Source: Bryobacteraceae bacterium CoA2 C42 | GTDB taxonomy: Bacteria; Acidobacteriota; Terriglobia; Bryobacterales; Bryobacteraceae | Assembly: GCA_019931245.1 (NCBI GenBank) | Contig: JAINDL010000050.1 | Location: forward strand, 1-56,212 | Length of the DNA stretch: 56,212 nucleotides | Direction: 5' to 3' | Shown here: piece by piece, positions 35,551 through 45,212 of the stretch | Layout: every line of letters starts with the position of its first letter | How positions within the stretch are numbered: the stretch's first letter is position 1 | Notes under the pieces: model-generated | What the model was told of the DNA's origin: nothing | Databases searched by the model: none | What the model saw: the letters and a program-made list of their open reading frames with translations, nothing else | Made by a program: the position numbers and the translations under genes

Positions 35551-36837
35551 ATGCGCCGATTGCTTGCGTGCGGATTTTCTCTTTGTCTGATCTTGATCAC
35601 GTACCGGCTCACTGGGCAACCCGATCCCAAAGTCAAGCCTGGCGAACTCTACAAGCCCACCGCTCACCCCGACCGAGTCATCCTCACCTGGTCGGCCGAC
35701 CCGGCCACCACCGCCTCGGTCACCTGGCGCACCGCGCCGGAGGTCAATGGCCCGCTGGCCGAAATCGCCCTGGCCGAGGACGGGGCCGGCTTCGTCAAGA
35801 AGGCCACCCGCGTCAACGCCACCTCCGAACCGCTCAAGACCGAACTCCACCTGGCGCACTATCACTCGGTCACGTTCGCCAACCTTCAGCCGGATACCCC
35901 CTACGTCTACCGCGTGGGCGATGGCCACAACTGGTCGGAGTGGAACCAGTTCCGCACGGCCGCCGCGGGCCCCGCGCCGCTCGAGTTCATCTACCTCGGC
36001 GACGCGCAGAACGACCTCTACTCGCTCTGGTCCCGCGTGATCCGCGCCGGATACGCCGAGGCGCCCAGAGCCCGCTTTATCCTTCACGCCGGGGATCTGA
36101 TCAACAACCCCAATCGCGACGACCAGTGGGGCGAGTGGCACAACGGGGCGGGCTGGATCAACCGCTCCATTCCTTCCGTGCCCACCCCGGGCAATCACGA
36201 ATACGGCGGCCGCGTGCTTAACAGCCACTGGCGCCCGCAGTTCACCCTGCCGGCCAATGGGATCCCCACGCTGCCCGAAACCAACTACTTTCTCGACATC
36301 CAGGGCGTCCGCATCGTCTCGCTCGACTCGAACGGGAAGCACGCCGAGCAGGCCGCCTGGCTCGATCAACTGCTCGCCAACAACCCGTGCCGGTGGACCG
36401 TGCTCACCTTCCATCACCCGGTCCTGTCCACCGCCAAAGGGCGCGATAACAAGGCGCTGCGCGAGGCCTGGCAGCCCATCATCGACAAGCACAAAGTGGA
36501 CCTCGTGCTGACCGGCCACGACCACACCTACGGCCGCAGCAACCTGCAGACGGGCCTTTCGACGCAGAAGGGCGGCACCATCTACGTGGTCTCCGTTTCG
36601 GGCCCGAAGATGTACGAGCTCGAAAAACAGGCCTGGATGGCGCGCGCCGCCGAAGATACGCAGCTCTTCCAGGTGATCCGCATCGACGGCGACGTGCTGA
36701 ACTATCAGGCCCGCACGGCGCGCGGGGTCCTGTATGACGCCTTCGAACTCCGCAAGGCGAAGGGGAAGCCGAACCGGTTGATCAGCCGGATTCCGGCGAC
36801 ACCCGAAAACCGGCGGGCTCCCAAGAACAAGAAGTAG
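35551..36837 (+). CDS. Purple-acid-phosphatase-like metallophosphoesterase, exported
   Basis: The 428-residue enzyme has an N-terminal signal peptide (LLACGFSLCLILITY), a fibronectin-like PAP N-terminal domain (about 25-145, ending in PDTPYVYRVGDG), and a calcineurin-like phosphoesterase domain with the five metal-binding blocks GDAQND, HAGDLINN, TPGNHEYGG, FHHPV and GHDHTYGR. Members hydrolyse phosphomonoesters outside the cytoplasm. The ATG at 35551 opens into the signal peptide. It is the first intact gene after the IS remnants and precedes a DUF418 gene by 29 bases. Confidence 0.92.
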   Translation: MRRLLACGFSLCLILITYRLTGQPDPKVKPGELYKPTAHPDRVILTWSADPATTASVTWRTAPEVNGPLAEIALAEDGAGFVKKATRVNATSEPLKTELHLAHYHSVTFANLQPDTPYVYRVGDGHNWSEWNQFRTAAAGPAPLEFIYLGDAQNDLYSLWSRVIRAGYAEAPRARFILHAGDLINNPNRDDQWGEWHNGAGWINRSIPSVPTPGNHEYGGRVLNSHWRPQFTLPANGIPTLPETNYFLDIQGVRIVSLDSNGKHAEQAAWLDQLLANNPCRWTVLTFHHPVLSTAKGRDNKALREAWQPIIDKHKVDLVLTGHDHTYGRSNLQTGLSTQKGGTIYVVSVSGPKMYELEKQAWMARAAEDTQLFQVIRIDGDVLNYQARTARGVLYDAFELRKAKGKPNRLISRIPATPENRRAPKNKK

Positions 36838-36866
36838 AGGGGCCGGGAGCGGTATTGTTAACGGCC

Positions 36867-38066
36867 ATGGCCCGCATTGTCTCGCTTGATGTCCTCCGCG
36901 GCTTCGCTCTGCTCGGCATCCTGCTGCTGAATATCGTCTCGTTCGGACTGCCCTTTGCCGCCTACCTGAATCCCACGGTTGCCGGCGGTGCGACCGGCGC
37001 CAACCTCACCGTCTGGTACCTCGCCACGATCTTCTGGGACGGCAAGATGCGGGCGATCTTCTCGATGCTGTTCGCCGCCAGTTTCGACGCGTTTCTCGCG
37101 GGCCTGCCGGAGGCCGACCGCGCCAAGCTCTACTACCGGCGCACCCTGTGGCTGATCGTGTTCGGGCTGCTCCACGCGCACCTGCTCTGGTCGGGCGATA
37201 TTCTCTATCCTTACGGCGTCATCGGTCTGCTGCTCTATTTCTTCCGCCAGTGGCCGGCGCGGAAACTGATCTGGACCGGGGCGGCGATTCTGGTGCTGCA
37301 CTCGCTGTGGAATTTCGGCGGTTCCTCGATGATGCGCGACATGCAGCAGCGGGGCGGTGAAGAGTGGGCGCAGATTGAGCGACTTTTTGCTCCTTCGCCG
37401 CAGGTGGTGGAGGAGCAGATCCGGACGCACCGCGCGGGCTATCTGGCGTCGCTTGCGATGCGCAGCCGCGACGCCTACGAGTTCGAGGGGCCGCTGTTTT
37501 TCCAGTACATTTTTCTCGACGTGCTTGGGATGTTCGTGCTGGGCCTCGGGCTGGCCCGGGCCGGCCTCTTTGATGCTTCGCGCAGCGCCCGGTTTTACGC
37601 GGTGATGGCGGTGGCGGGTTTTGCGCTGGGTCTGCCGCTGAACTACTGGGCGGCGGCGCAGTGGCACGCCGCCGAATTCGGCATCCCGGCGTACTTTGCC
37701 TACATTGCCTCGACGCAGGACCCGGGACGCTTGCTGGTGGCCGCCGGCTACATTGGCATCGTCATGCTTCTTGTCCAGGCTAACGTCCGCTGGTTCGTGC
37801 AGCCGCTGGCCAACGTGGGCCGCATGGCGCTGTCGAACTATCTGCTCACCTCGCTGCTGATGACGCTGTTTTTCGACGGTATCGGACTGGGGCAGTTTGC
37901 CCGCTGGGAGCGGGCCGAACTCTACCGGGTGGTGCTGGGGATGTGGGTGATCAATCTGACGTGGTCGCCGCTGTGGCTCCGGTATTTCCGTTACGGGCCG
38001 GCCGAATGGGTGTGGCGGTCGCTTACTTACTGGCGGCTCCTGCCGCTGCGCCGAACCAGCGCGTAA
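36867..38066 (+). CDS. DUF418-family integral membrane protein
   Basis: The 400-residue protein starts with the family hallmark RIVSLDVLRGFALLGILLLN and has about ten membrane helices. The C-terminal DUF418 domain carries VGRMALSNYLLTSLL and ends with LRYFRYGPAEWVWRSLTY. These proteins (YeiB/YxaH type) have no established activity; acyltransferase-like or transport roles have been proposed. Its last 44 bases overlap the convergent SUMF1-hydrolase gene. Confidence 0.9.
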   Translation: MARIVSLDVLRGFALLGILLLNIVSFGLPFAAYLNPTVAGGATGANLTVWYLATIFWDGKMRAIFSMLFAASFDAFLAGLPEADRAKLYYRRTLWLIVFGLLHAHLLWSGDILYPYGVIGLLLYFFRQWPARKLIWTGAAILVLHSLWNFGGSSMMRDMQQRGGEEWAQIERLFAPSPQVVEEQIRTHRAGYLASLAMRSRDAYEFEGPLFFQYIFLDVLGMFVLGLGLARAGLFDASRSARFYAVMAVAGFALGLPLNYWAAAQWHAAEFGIPAYFAYIASTQDPGRLLVAAGYIGIVMLLVQANVRWFVQPLANVGRMALSNYLLTSLLMTLFFDGIGLGQFARWERAELYRVVLGMWVINLTWSPLWLRYFRYGPAEWVWRSLTYWRLLPLRRTSA

Positions 38067-39606
38067 TCCAGTCCATCGCGCGGCCGACGGCTTCGGCGGT
38101 GGGCGAGTGTCCGGTGCGGTGGTTGTAGAATCCGAGCCGCTCCGGCTCCGGGTACAAAGGCCGCGCCGCGGCCAGGAAATCGAGCGCCTGGTCGTTGTCG
38201 GCCGAATCGCCGGCGATGAGGAAAAACGGCCGCGGCGCCAGCAGGCCAAGCAACTCGTGCTGGTCGGTTCCGGGCGGCAGCTGGCGGATCTTCTCGCCCC
38301 AGTACCAGAAGTCCTCGTAGTTGGAAAAGGCAAAGCCGATGCCCGGCTCGGAAGCCACGGCCACGTGAATTCGGGGGTCGAGCGCTGCTGCGTATAGCGT
38401 CATCTTCCCGCCGAGCGAGTGCCCGATCATGGCCACCCGGCCGCGGTCCACATCCGGCCGGGTGTGGAGGTAGTCCACCAGCCGCTGCGCGTCCCAGACC
38501 CACTTGCCCAACCCGGTCACGCCGGGATGGCGCAGCGCCAGGTTGGCCACCGCCTCAGTGTAGCTTTCCCCGTAGCTCTCGCCGAACCAGCGGATGGCCA
38601 CGGCCATGTAGCCGCGATCGACGGCGTGCTGGGCGAAATTGCGCACCCCGGGCGGGGCGAAGTTGCGGCCGCCCAGGTTGCGGCCCGCCGGGGCGTCCAC
38701 GTCGTAGAACGGCACGATGACGACGGGCAGCGGGCGCGCCCCCGCGTCGGCGGGGCGCAGGATCAGAATCTTTTCGGCGTAATCGGATTCAACGCGGAGG
38801 TAGCCCAGTTCGACGCCCGGGTAGGCCTCGACGCGCTCGAAGCGCGGCGTGGGCGCGGGGCCGGCCGGTTGGCCCAGCGCCTGCAGCCACTTCTCGCGCA
38901 GACCCGCCGCCGACCGCAGCACCGCCGGCCGCGCCGCCGGCGCGTTCCGGGCGACGCGGAAGCCGGTGTACCGGCTGCGGCGGTCCGGCGGGAACGACGA
39001 GCGGAAGCCCTTGGTCCAGCCGGAGGCCGGTGTCAGAAAACTGCCTCCGCGCAGCGCCCGCTCCACGCCCTGACTGGGGTTGGCGTCCGGCGCCGCCGGG
39101 TCGAACCAGTTCTGGCACCACTCCCAGACGTTGCCGACCAGGTCGTGCATCCCTAGCCGGTTGGCGGCGTAGGAGGCGACCGGCGCCGTGCCCTTGGCCA
39201 GCGGTTCGCGCAGGCGTTCGACACTCTTGGTATCGGCGGCGGCCAGGCGGCCGGGGGACGGTTCGGTACCCGCGGCGGCGCTCCATTCGGCCTCGGTCGG
39301 CAGACGATAGCCGTTGGCCATCGGGTTGGCCTGCCCCGTTGCCGGATCATAGACCGGGCTGAGTCCCTCCTGCTGGCTCCGCCGGTTGCAGTAGCGCACC
39401 GCGTCCCACCAGGAGACGTTTTCGACGGGTCGGGTGGGCCCCGGGTAAACTGAAGGGTTCTGCCCGGTGATCGCCTGGTAGCTCTCCTGGGTGACCTCTG
39501 TCTTCCCGAGCAGGAAAGGCTGCGTGCCAGGACGTACGGGAATCAGGACGAGGTCCTGCGCCGCCGCGGCGGCGGCGAACAGACCGGCGAGGATTAGGGT
39601 GTGCAT
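38023..39606 (-). CDS. SUMF1-like domain fused to an alpha/beta hydrolase, exported
   Basis: The 527-residue product has a signal peptide (LILAGLFAAAAAAQ), a formylglycine-generating-enzyme-type sulfatase-modifying fold (about 25-235: TEVTQESYQ, PVENVSWWDAVRYCN, YRLPTEAEW, GNVWEWCQNW, LRGGSF, YTGFRVAR) and a C-terminal alpha/beta hydrolase (about 285-520) with nucleophile elbow GHSLGG. The paired C-terminal cysteines that catalyse formylglycine formation are absent, so the first domain is probably for binding. The hydrolase half resembles dienelactone-hydrolase or acetyl-xylan-esterase types. The signal-peptide ATG at 39606 is used. It is divergent from smc. Confidence 0.88.
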   Translation of the reverse strand: MHTLILAGLFAAAAAAQDLVLIPVRPGTQPFLLGKTEVTQESYQAITGQNPSVYPGPTRPVENVSWWDAVRYCNRRSQQEGLSPVYDPATGQANPMANGYRLPTEAEWSAAAGTEPSPGRLAAADTKSVERLREPLAKGTAPVASYAANRLGMHDLVGNVWEWCQNWFDPAAPDANPSQGVERALRGGSFLTPASGWTKGFRSSFPPDRRSRYTGFRVARNAPAARPAVLRSAAGLREKWLQALGQPAGPAPTPRFERVEAYPGVELGYLRVESDYAEKILILRPADAGARPLPVVIVPFYDVDAPAGRNLGGRNFAPPGVRNFAQHAVDRGYMAVAIRWFGESYGESYTEAVANLALRHPGVTGLGKWVWDAQRLVDYLHTRPDVDRGRVAMIGHSLGGKMTLYAAALDPRIHVAVASEPGIGFAFSNYEDFWYWGEKIRQLPPGTDQHELLGLLAPRPFFLIAGDSADNDQALDFLAAARPLYPEPERLGFYNHRTGHSPTAEAVGRAMDWITRWFGAAAGAASK

Positions 39607-39714
39607 ACCCCACGAGGGTATCACCACGTCTCCTGGGCGGTGGCTTTCGCGCGACTGCGCCACAAGATATAGACAAGTTTTCCATCCCACCCCAGCCGGC
39701 TGTGGCGATTGTGC

Positions 39715-39743
39715 TTGCATTCTGGTTTCTACCCCTGTACTCT
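39715..39743 (+). promoter_or_regulatory. Possible sigma-70 promoter of smc
   Basis: TTGCAT at 39715-39720 and TACTCT at 39738-39743 are separated by 17 bases and lie 70 bases before the smc start. The match to TTGACA/TATAAT is only moderate. Confidence 0.3.
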
Positions 39744-39813
39744 ACTGGTATCCCCCCCGAGCGCCGCGATACGACTATCGTGGTGAATTTTATTTCTGGT
39801 AGGGGTGACTCCG

Positions 39814-42800
39814 TTGTTAAAACTGAAACGCGTCGAGCTGCAAGGCTTCAAATCTTTTGCTGACAAGACGGAAATGCGGTTCAACGGCTCCGGCATAGCC
39901 GCAGTTGTGGGTCCCAACGGATGTGGAAAATCGAACCTGAGCGACGCCATCAATTGGGTGCTCGGGGAGCAGTCCGCCAAGAGTCTGCGCGGCGCTCGCA
40001 TGGAAGACGTGATTTTTGCCGGGACCCGGGACCGCAAGCCCATGGGAATGGCCAGCGTCACTCTGACGCTGTTCGATCCTTCGGCCGGCGAAGTGGTTCT
40101 GCCGGCGGTGGACGCGGTGGTGTCCACCGGCGAAAAGCGCCGGGAGTTGACCATTACCCGCCGTTTGTTCCGCTCCGGCGACAGCGAGTACCTGATTGAC
40201 GGGAAATCGGCCCGTCTGCGGGATATTCAGGACATTTTCATGGGAACCGGCCTTGGTCCGGAGTCTTACGCCATTATTGAGCAGGGCCGCATCGGGCAGA
40301 TTCTGTCGAGCCGCCCGGCCGACCGCCGCGCCGTTATCGAAGAGGCCGCCGGGATCACGAAGTTCAAGACCAAGCGCCGGCTCGCGGAAGCCAAGCTCGA
40401 AGGCGCCAAGCAGAATCTCACCCGCGTCTTTGACATTCTCGAAGAGGTAGGCCGTCAGGTGAACTCGCTCAAGCGGCAGGCCGTGAAGGCCAAACGCTAC
40501 GAGGAGCTGCGTGAAGAACTCGTCGGCAACCTGCGTCTCTCCCTGGCCGGTAAAGGCCGACGGATCGAAGCCGAGGCGGCCAAAGCCGCCGCCGAACTGA
40601 GCCAAGCCACCGCTCACTACGAGCAATTGCATAAGGACCTGCAGGAGAAAGAGACCCAGCACGGCGAACTGCAGCAGTCCTGCTACGCGCTCGAAGAGCA
40701 GTTGACGGCCCAGCGCCAGGAGCTGGCCGACCGGAATCTCGAAGCCGAACGGGCCCGCGGGCGGCTGACGTCGCAGTCGCAGCAGATTGCCGGTATGGAG
40801 CAGCGGCTGAACCAGGGAGAGGCCGAGGCTGAGGCAGTCGAGCAGCGGCTGACCGGTCTGACGACAGAGGTGGAGTCGCACCGGCAGAAGCTCGAAGAAC
40901 TCGAACGCCAGGTGAATGATGCGCGGGAGCGGCTCCGGCTGCGGAACGAGGAGCGCGACCAGTTGCAAGGGCAGCTGCGGGCGCGCGAACAGGGGATGGA
41001 GGCGGCGCGGCAGCAGGTGCTCCGGCTGCTAGGAGAAAGCTCCAGCCTGCGGAATCAGCTGGCGCAGGTGGAGGAGTATCTGGCTTCGAACGAGCGTGAC
41101 CGCGCCCGCGCCACCCGGGAGGCCGAGGCCGCGCAGACCGATCTGGCCCGTATCGCCCAAGCGAAAGAGGACCTCACCCGGCGACTCGCCAACCGCCAGA
41201 CCGAGATCGAATCGATCACCGACCAGCGCAAGCGCGTTGACGAAGAACTGGCCGCCCGCAAAGGGCAGATCGCCGAAACCCGCCGTCAGTTGGAGCAGGT
41301 CCGCGCGGAACTCAGCCGTTTGAAGGCCCGCCGCGATTCGCTGCAGGAGATCCTCTCGCACCGCGCCTACACGACCGAGTCCGTAAAGGCGCTGTTCACC
41401 GCCATCGAACGCGGCAAGACGCAGGATCTGAAGCCGGCCGGGGTGCTGGCTGATTTCGTCGACGTGCAGCCGGCGTTTGAGAAGGCCACCGAAGAGTTCC
41501 TCCACGACGAGCTCGAGTACGTGGTGGTCAAGAACTGGCAGCAGGCCGAGCAGGGCATCGACTTCATGCGGAGCGATTTCGACGGCCGGGCGACCTTTCT
41601 GGTTCATCCCGAGGAGAACGACCGATACGCCAGCGGGCCGCCGGTGGAGCCGGCCATTGGCCCGGAAACCGGGATTGTCGGCCGCCTGAGCGAGATGCTC
41701 AACCTGACCAACGGGCTCACCAAGGCTCCCGCAGAACTTTTGCCCCGTTTGGCCCGGTGTTATCTCGTACAGGACCGCGCCGCCGCGCAGCGGCTGGCGC
41801 TGCAGTACCCGGACGTGTTCTTTCTGCTACCCGATGGGGTCTGCTACCACGGCCATGCCGTCTCCGGCGGCCGCAAGACCGGCTCCGGCCCGCTGGCCCT
41901 CAAGCGCGAACTGCGCGAGCTGACCGGGCTGGTCACGCAGCGCCAGCGGCAGTTTGAAGGTGCCGCCGGCCAGATCGAAGAGCTTGAACGGCAGATAGCC
42001 GCTTTGCACGAAGAGCAGGAGATGCTCCGGCAGAAGCAGCAGAAGGAGGAGCGCGAGGCGCTCGCCCTCGACCACGAGATGCGGAAGCTGGGCGAGGAGA
42101 CGACGCGTTCCAACCAGCGCCTGTCGGCGTCGAAGATGGAGCTGGAGCGCCTGGGCCGGGATCTCGAACGCGCGGCGACGCAGCGGGAGGAGCGGCAGAC
42201 GCTGCTTGAGACCAAAGAAACCGCCCGGCGGGAGCAGGAGTCCAAGCTCGAAGAGGGTCGTAATCAGCTGGAGTATCTGCGCGAGTCGGTGCAGAAGGCG
42301 ACCGAAGACCACTCGCACGTGCGGATCGAGCTGACGTCGTTTGATGAGCGCCGCCGGGCCGAAGCCAACGCGCAGCATCGCCTCGAAGCGCAGATTCAGG
42401 AGTTGACGCGCCGCCGGCAGGAGATTGCCGGCGAGATGGAGCGGCTCAGCCTCCACCGGGCGCGTCTGCTGAACGACAACATGGAGCTGGACGCGCTGGT
42501 GGCCCGTTCGGCCGAAGAGATTGCGGTGCTCGATGGCAAGGTTCGCGTGCAGTCGGCCAAGGACCACGAGATGCGCGCCCAGCTGACCGGGCTCGATGAA
42601 AGTCTGAAGGCACTGCGCTCGAGCGCGCAGGTGGCGCAGGAGCGCCGCACGCAGGTGGAGATTGAACTCGTTCGTCTGCATTCGGACCTGAAGCATCTTG
42701 AAGAGACGAGCCAGCATGAACTTGGCCTGCCCCTGGCCGAGCTCGCCAAGGCGGACGACCCGGAGCTGGACGAGGTTGCTCTGGCCGAGATCGAGGCCAA

Positions 42801-43476
42801 ATACCAGGAGGTGCGCAAGCGCATCGAATCGCTCGGCCCGGTAAACCCGCAGGCGCTCGAGGAGCATCGCGAGGCCGAGACTCGCTATAACTTCCTCAAC
42901 GAACAGCGGCAGGATCTGCTCGATTCCATCCGCGACACCGAGAAGGCGATTCAGGATATCGACGTCGAGTCGCGCAAGCGCTTCGCGGAGGCTTTCCACG
43001 CCGTCAACGCCAACTTCAAGGAGATGTTCACGACGCTGTTCGGCGGTGGGGCGGCCGAGATGCGGCTGACCGACGAATCGAACATCGGCGATAGCGGCAT
43101 CGAGATCATCGCCTCGCCTCCCGGCAAGCGGCTGCAGAACGTTCTGCTGCTGTCGGGTGGGGAGAAGTCGCTGACGGCGATGGCGCTGTTGATGGCGATC
43201 TTCAAGTACCAGCCGAGTCCGTTCTGCGTGCTTGACGAGGTGGACGCGCCGCTTGATGAGTCGAACACGGTTCGTCTGGCGCGACTGATCAAGGAGATGT
43301 CGCTCGAGACCCAGTTCGTCGTCATCACCCACCACAAACGCACCATGGAAGCGGCGCAGGCGCTCTATGGCGTCACGATGCAGGAACCGGGCGTTTCGCA
43401 GCTGGTCAGCGTGCGCTTCGGTCCGCAGGCTCCCCCCCTCTCCCCCGAGCCCCGCGGGGTGGCCGCTACGGCCTAA
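39814..43476 (+). CDS. smc: Chromosome segregation protein SMC
   Basis: The 1220-residue condensin ATPase organises the chromosome. It has an N-terminal Walker A (GPNGCGKSN), two long coiled-coil arms rich in Glu, Arg and Gln, a hinge near residues 515-690 (GVLADFVDV, EYVVVKNW), and a C-terminal head with signature LSGGEKSLTAMAL and Walker B FCVLDEVDAPLDE. TTG 39814 is preferred because AGGGG stands 8 bases before it, giving LKLKRVELQGFKSF at the start; GTG 39805 would add three residues. The last 15 residues (PLSPEPRGVAATA and neighbours) are encoded by the first unit of a repeat shared with the adjacent peroxiredoxin 3' region. Confidence 0.96.
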   Translation: MLKLKRVELQGFKSFADKTEMRFNGSGIAAVVGPNGCGKSNLSDAINWVLGEQSAKSLRGARMEDVIFAGTRDRKPMGMASVTLTLFDPSAGEVVLPAVDAVVSTGEKRRELTITRRLFRSGDSEYLIDGKSARLRDIQDIFMGTGLGPESYAIIEQGRIGQILSSRPADRRAVIEEAAGITKFKTKRRLAEAKLEGAKQNLTRVFDILEEVGRQVNSLKRQAVKAKRYEELREELVGNLRLSLAGKGRRIEAEAAKAAAELSQATAHYEQLHKDLQEKETQHGELQQSCYALEEQLTAQRQELADRNLEAERARGRLTSQSQQIAGMEQRLNQGEAEAEAVEQRLTGLTTEVESHRQKLEELERQVNDARERLRLRNEERDQLQGQLRAREQGMEAARQQVLRLLGESSSLRNQLAQVEEYLASNERDRARATREAEAAQTDLARIAQAKEDLTRRLANRQTEIESITDQRKRVDEELAARKGQIAETRRQLEQVRAELSRLKARRDSLQEILSHRAYTTESVKALFTAIERGKTQDLKPAGVLADFVDVQPAFEKATEEFLHDELEYVVVKNWQQAEQGIDFMRSDFDGRATFLVHPEENDRYASGPPVEPAIGPETGIVGRLSEMLNLTNGLTKAPAELLPRLARCYLVQDRAAAQRLALQYPDVFFLLPDGVCYHGHAVSGGRKTGSGPLALKRELRELTGLVTQRQRQFEGAAGQIEELERQIAALHEEQEMLRQKQQKEEREALALDHEMRKLGEETTRSNQRLSASKMELERLGRDLERAATQREERQTLLETKETARREQESKLEEGRNQLEYLRESVQKATEDHSHVRIELTSFDERRRAEANAQHRLEAQIQELTRRRQEIAGEMERLSLHRARLLNDNMELDALVARSAEEIAVLDGKVRVQSAKDHEMRAQLTGLDESLKALRSSAQVAQERRTQVEIELVRLHSDLKHLEETSQHELGLPLAELAKADDPELDEVALAEIEAKYQEVRKRIESLGPVNPQALEEHREAETRYNFLNEQRQDLLDSIRDTEKAIQDIDVESRKRFAEAFHAVNANFKEMFTTLFGGGAAEMRLTDESNIGDSGIEIIASPPGKRLQNVLLLSGGEKSLTAMALLMAIFKYQPSPFCVLDEVDAPLDESNTVRLARLIKEMSLETQFVVITHHKRTMEAAQALYGVTMQEPGVSQLVSVRFGPQAPPLSPEPRGVAATA

Positions 43477-43880
43477 CCCCCGTAGCCGCGTGTTCCCGCG
43501 GGTGAGGACCCGTCCCCCGCGGTTTGGCCGGCGCCAGGAGCGCGCCAGACCGCCGGGGAGGGGTGCGTCCCGACGCAGTGTCGATCTCCCCATCTCCCCC
43601 GAGCCCCGCCAAGTGGCGGCCAAGGTTTACGCTCCGTGGCCGCCCTGCCGGCGGGTGAGAGTCTTGGCGAGGGATGGTTTGCCAAGTTGGACAATCCGGC
43701 TTCGGTTGTCCGCGCCGATCTCAAAGATTCGATTCCCCATCTCCCCCGAATTCCGCGCGGCAGCGGCCAAGGACTACGGTTCGTGGCCGCTCTGCCGGCG
43801 GGTGAGGATCTCGGCGATCGAGGGTTTGCCGCGTTTGGCAAACCGGATGCGGCCATCGGCGCCGATGAGATAAACCGTGC
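43440..43880. repeat. Three diverged ~150-bp units derived from a peroxiredoxin 3' end
   Basis: Units begin with CTCCCCCGA at 43440, 43594 and 43741 (spacing 154 and 147). The last unit is the 3' end of the peroxiredoxin gene. On the minus strand the middle unit still encodes GKPSLAKTLTRRQGGHGA-stop, matching GKPSIAEILTRRQSGHEP-stop of the real gene. The first unit is more degraded and forms the 3' end of smc. This looks like tandem duplication of a gene end, followed by decay and capture by smc. Confidence 0.75.
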
Positions 43881-44226
43881 GTTTGGCGATCAGCCCGTGC
43901 GTGTGATAAAGCTTTCCGACCTGCTGCCCCGGGTCCACGAGCAGTGGGAAGGGAAGGCGGTACTTGGCGGCGAATTTTTCGTGACTGGCTGCTCTCTGCG
44001 GATTCACGCCGAAGACGGCCATGCCGGCAAAGGCGGCCCAGGAGTCGCGAATTTCACAGAGTTGCTTCGTGCAGACGGTCGTATCGTCGCCGGGATACCA
44101 AACGAGCAGGACCTCGCGCCCGCGCAGGGCAGAGAGAGTGACCGTTTCGCCCTCCGCGGTTTTGAGCGTGAAGTCGGGGGCCGGGGAGCCTTCGGGTAAG
44201 GGGCGGGAGAATAGCCAGGAGATCAT
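43774..44226 (-). CDS. PrxQ/BCP-type peroxiredoxin
   Basis: The 150-residue thiol peroxidase has a thioredoxin fold. The peroxidatic Cys lies in DDTTVC near residue 52 and a second Cys follows five residues later (CTKQLC), the atypical 2-Cys arrangement of BCP/PrxQ. A conserved Arg appears in RLPFPLLVDP or RTVYLIG. It reduces hydroperoxides with thioredoxin. The ATG at 44226 overlaps the queA stop by 4 bases (ATGA), so the pair is translationally coupled. Confidence 0.9.
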   Translation of the reverse strand: MISWLFSRPLPEGSPAPDFTLKTAEGETVTLSALRGREVLLVWYPGDDTTVCTKQLCEIRDSWAAFAGMAVFGVNPQRAASHEKFAAKYRLPFPLLVDPGQQVGKLYHTHGLIAKRTVYLIGADGRIRFAKRGKPSIAEILTRRQSGHEP

Positions 44227-45212
44227 AGGATCAACATACAATCGCCGTAGCTGAAGAAGCGGTAGCGCTCGCGGACGGCGTGGCGGTAGGCGGCGAGCAT
44301 GAGTTCGGTGCCGCCGAAGGCGCAGACCAGCAGCAGCAGGCTCGACTGCGGGAGATGGAGGTTGGTGAGCATCGCCCCGACGCGTTTAAAGGTGTAGCCG
44401 GGGTAGATGAAGATGTCGGTTTCGCCCTGCTTTTCATCCATGGATTCGAGGGTGCGCACGGAGGTGGTGCCGGCGGCAACGACGCGCCGGGCGGCGTTGA
44501 TCGAGGCACGGGCCTCGTCGCTGACGTAGAAACGCTCCTTGTGCAGGTGGTTCTCTTCGACGGTGGTCGAGTGCAGTGGCTGGAAGGTTCCGAGGCCGAC
44601 GTGGAGCGTGACGCGCGCTACGGGGGCAGTGATTTCGGCCAGCACGCGGGGTGTGAAGTGGAGTCCGGCGGTGGGCGCGGCGACGCTGCCGCGTTCGCGG
44701 GCGTAGACGGTCTGGTAGCGGTCGCGATCTTCGGCCTCGTCGGCCCGGCCGATGTAGGGTGGCAGGGGAACGTGGCCATGGGCGAAGATCGCCTCCCACA
44801 CGTCGGGCGCATGGAGTTCGAGAATGCGCTGGCCGTGCTCTTCGCGATCGAGCACGGTGGCGGCGAAGTCCGGCCCGAAGAGAATGCGCTCGCCGGCGGG
44901 GAGTTTGCGGCCGGGCCGCACGAGGGCCCGCCAGCGGCGTTCGTCGGCCGAGACCGGTTCGACGAGAAAGACCTCGATGCGGCCGGTGCGGCCTGGACGG
45001 TGGCCGAGCAGGCGGGAAGGGAAGACCTTCGACTCGTTGAGCACGAGACAGTCGGTGGGTTGGAGGTAGCCGGGCAGGTCACGGAAGGTGCGGTCGGCCC
45101 AGGTTCCGGACTGCCGGTCGATCACGAGCATGCGGGAGCCATCCCGTTCGGCGAGCGGCGCCTGGGCGATCAGCTCTTCAGGCAAATCATAATGGAAGGT
45201 AGATAGGTCCAA
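44223..45212 (-). CDS. queA: S-adenosylmethionine:tRNA ribosyltransferase-isomerase QueA
   Basis: The 329-residue enzyme makes epoxyqueuosine from preQ1-tRNA and SAM. It has [19 protein letters not shown] at the start, [57 protein letters not shown], and [15 protein letters not shown] at 45212 is the only start that gives the conserved N-terminus. It is head to head with tsaD with no base between their start codons. A peroxiredoxin gene overlaps its end. Confidence 0.96.
   Translation of the reverse strand: MDLSTFHYDLPEELIAQAPLAERDGSRMLVIDRQSGTWADRTFRDLPGYLQPTDCLVLNESKVFPSRLLGHRPGRTGRIEVFLVEPVSADERRWRALVRPGRKLPAGERILFGPDFAATVLDREEHGQRILELHAPDVWEAIFAHGHVPLPPYIGRADEAEDRDRYQTVYARERGSVAAPTAGLHFTPRVLAEITAPVARVTLHVGLGTFQPLHSTTVEENHLHKERFYVSDEARASINAARRVVAAGTTSVRTLESMDEKQGETDIFIYPGYTFKRVGAMLTNLHLPQSSLLLLVCAFGGTELMLAAYRHAVRERYRFFSYGDCMLIL

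Noticed and set aside
38023-39606. Formylglycine-generating enzyme for the sulfatase at 13.3 kb
   Set aside because: The catalytic cysteine pair is absent and the domain is fused to a hydrolase 24 kb away.
41827-43623. 598-codon minus-strand frame
   Set aside because: It is antisense to the smc coiled coil; Leu/Arg-rich with no domain.
43473-43856. 127-codon minus-strand protein with internal repeats
   Set aside because: The repeats are explained by duplicated peroxiredoxin 3' ends read in another frame; no start signal or family.
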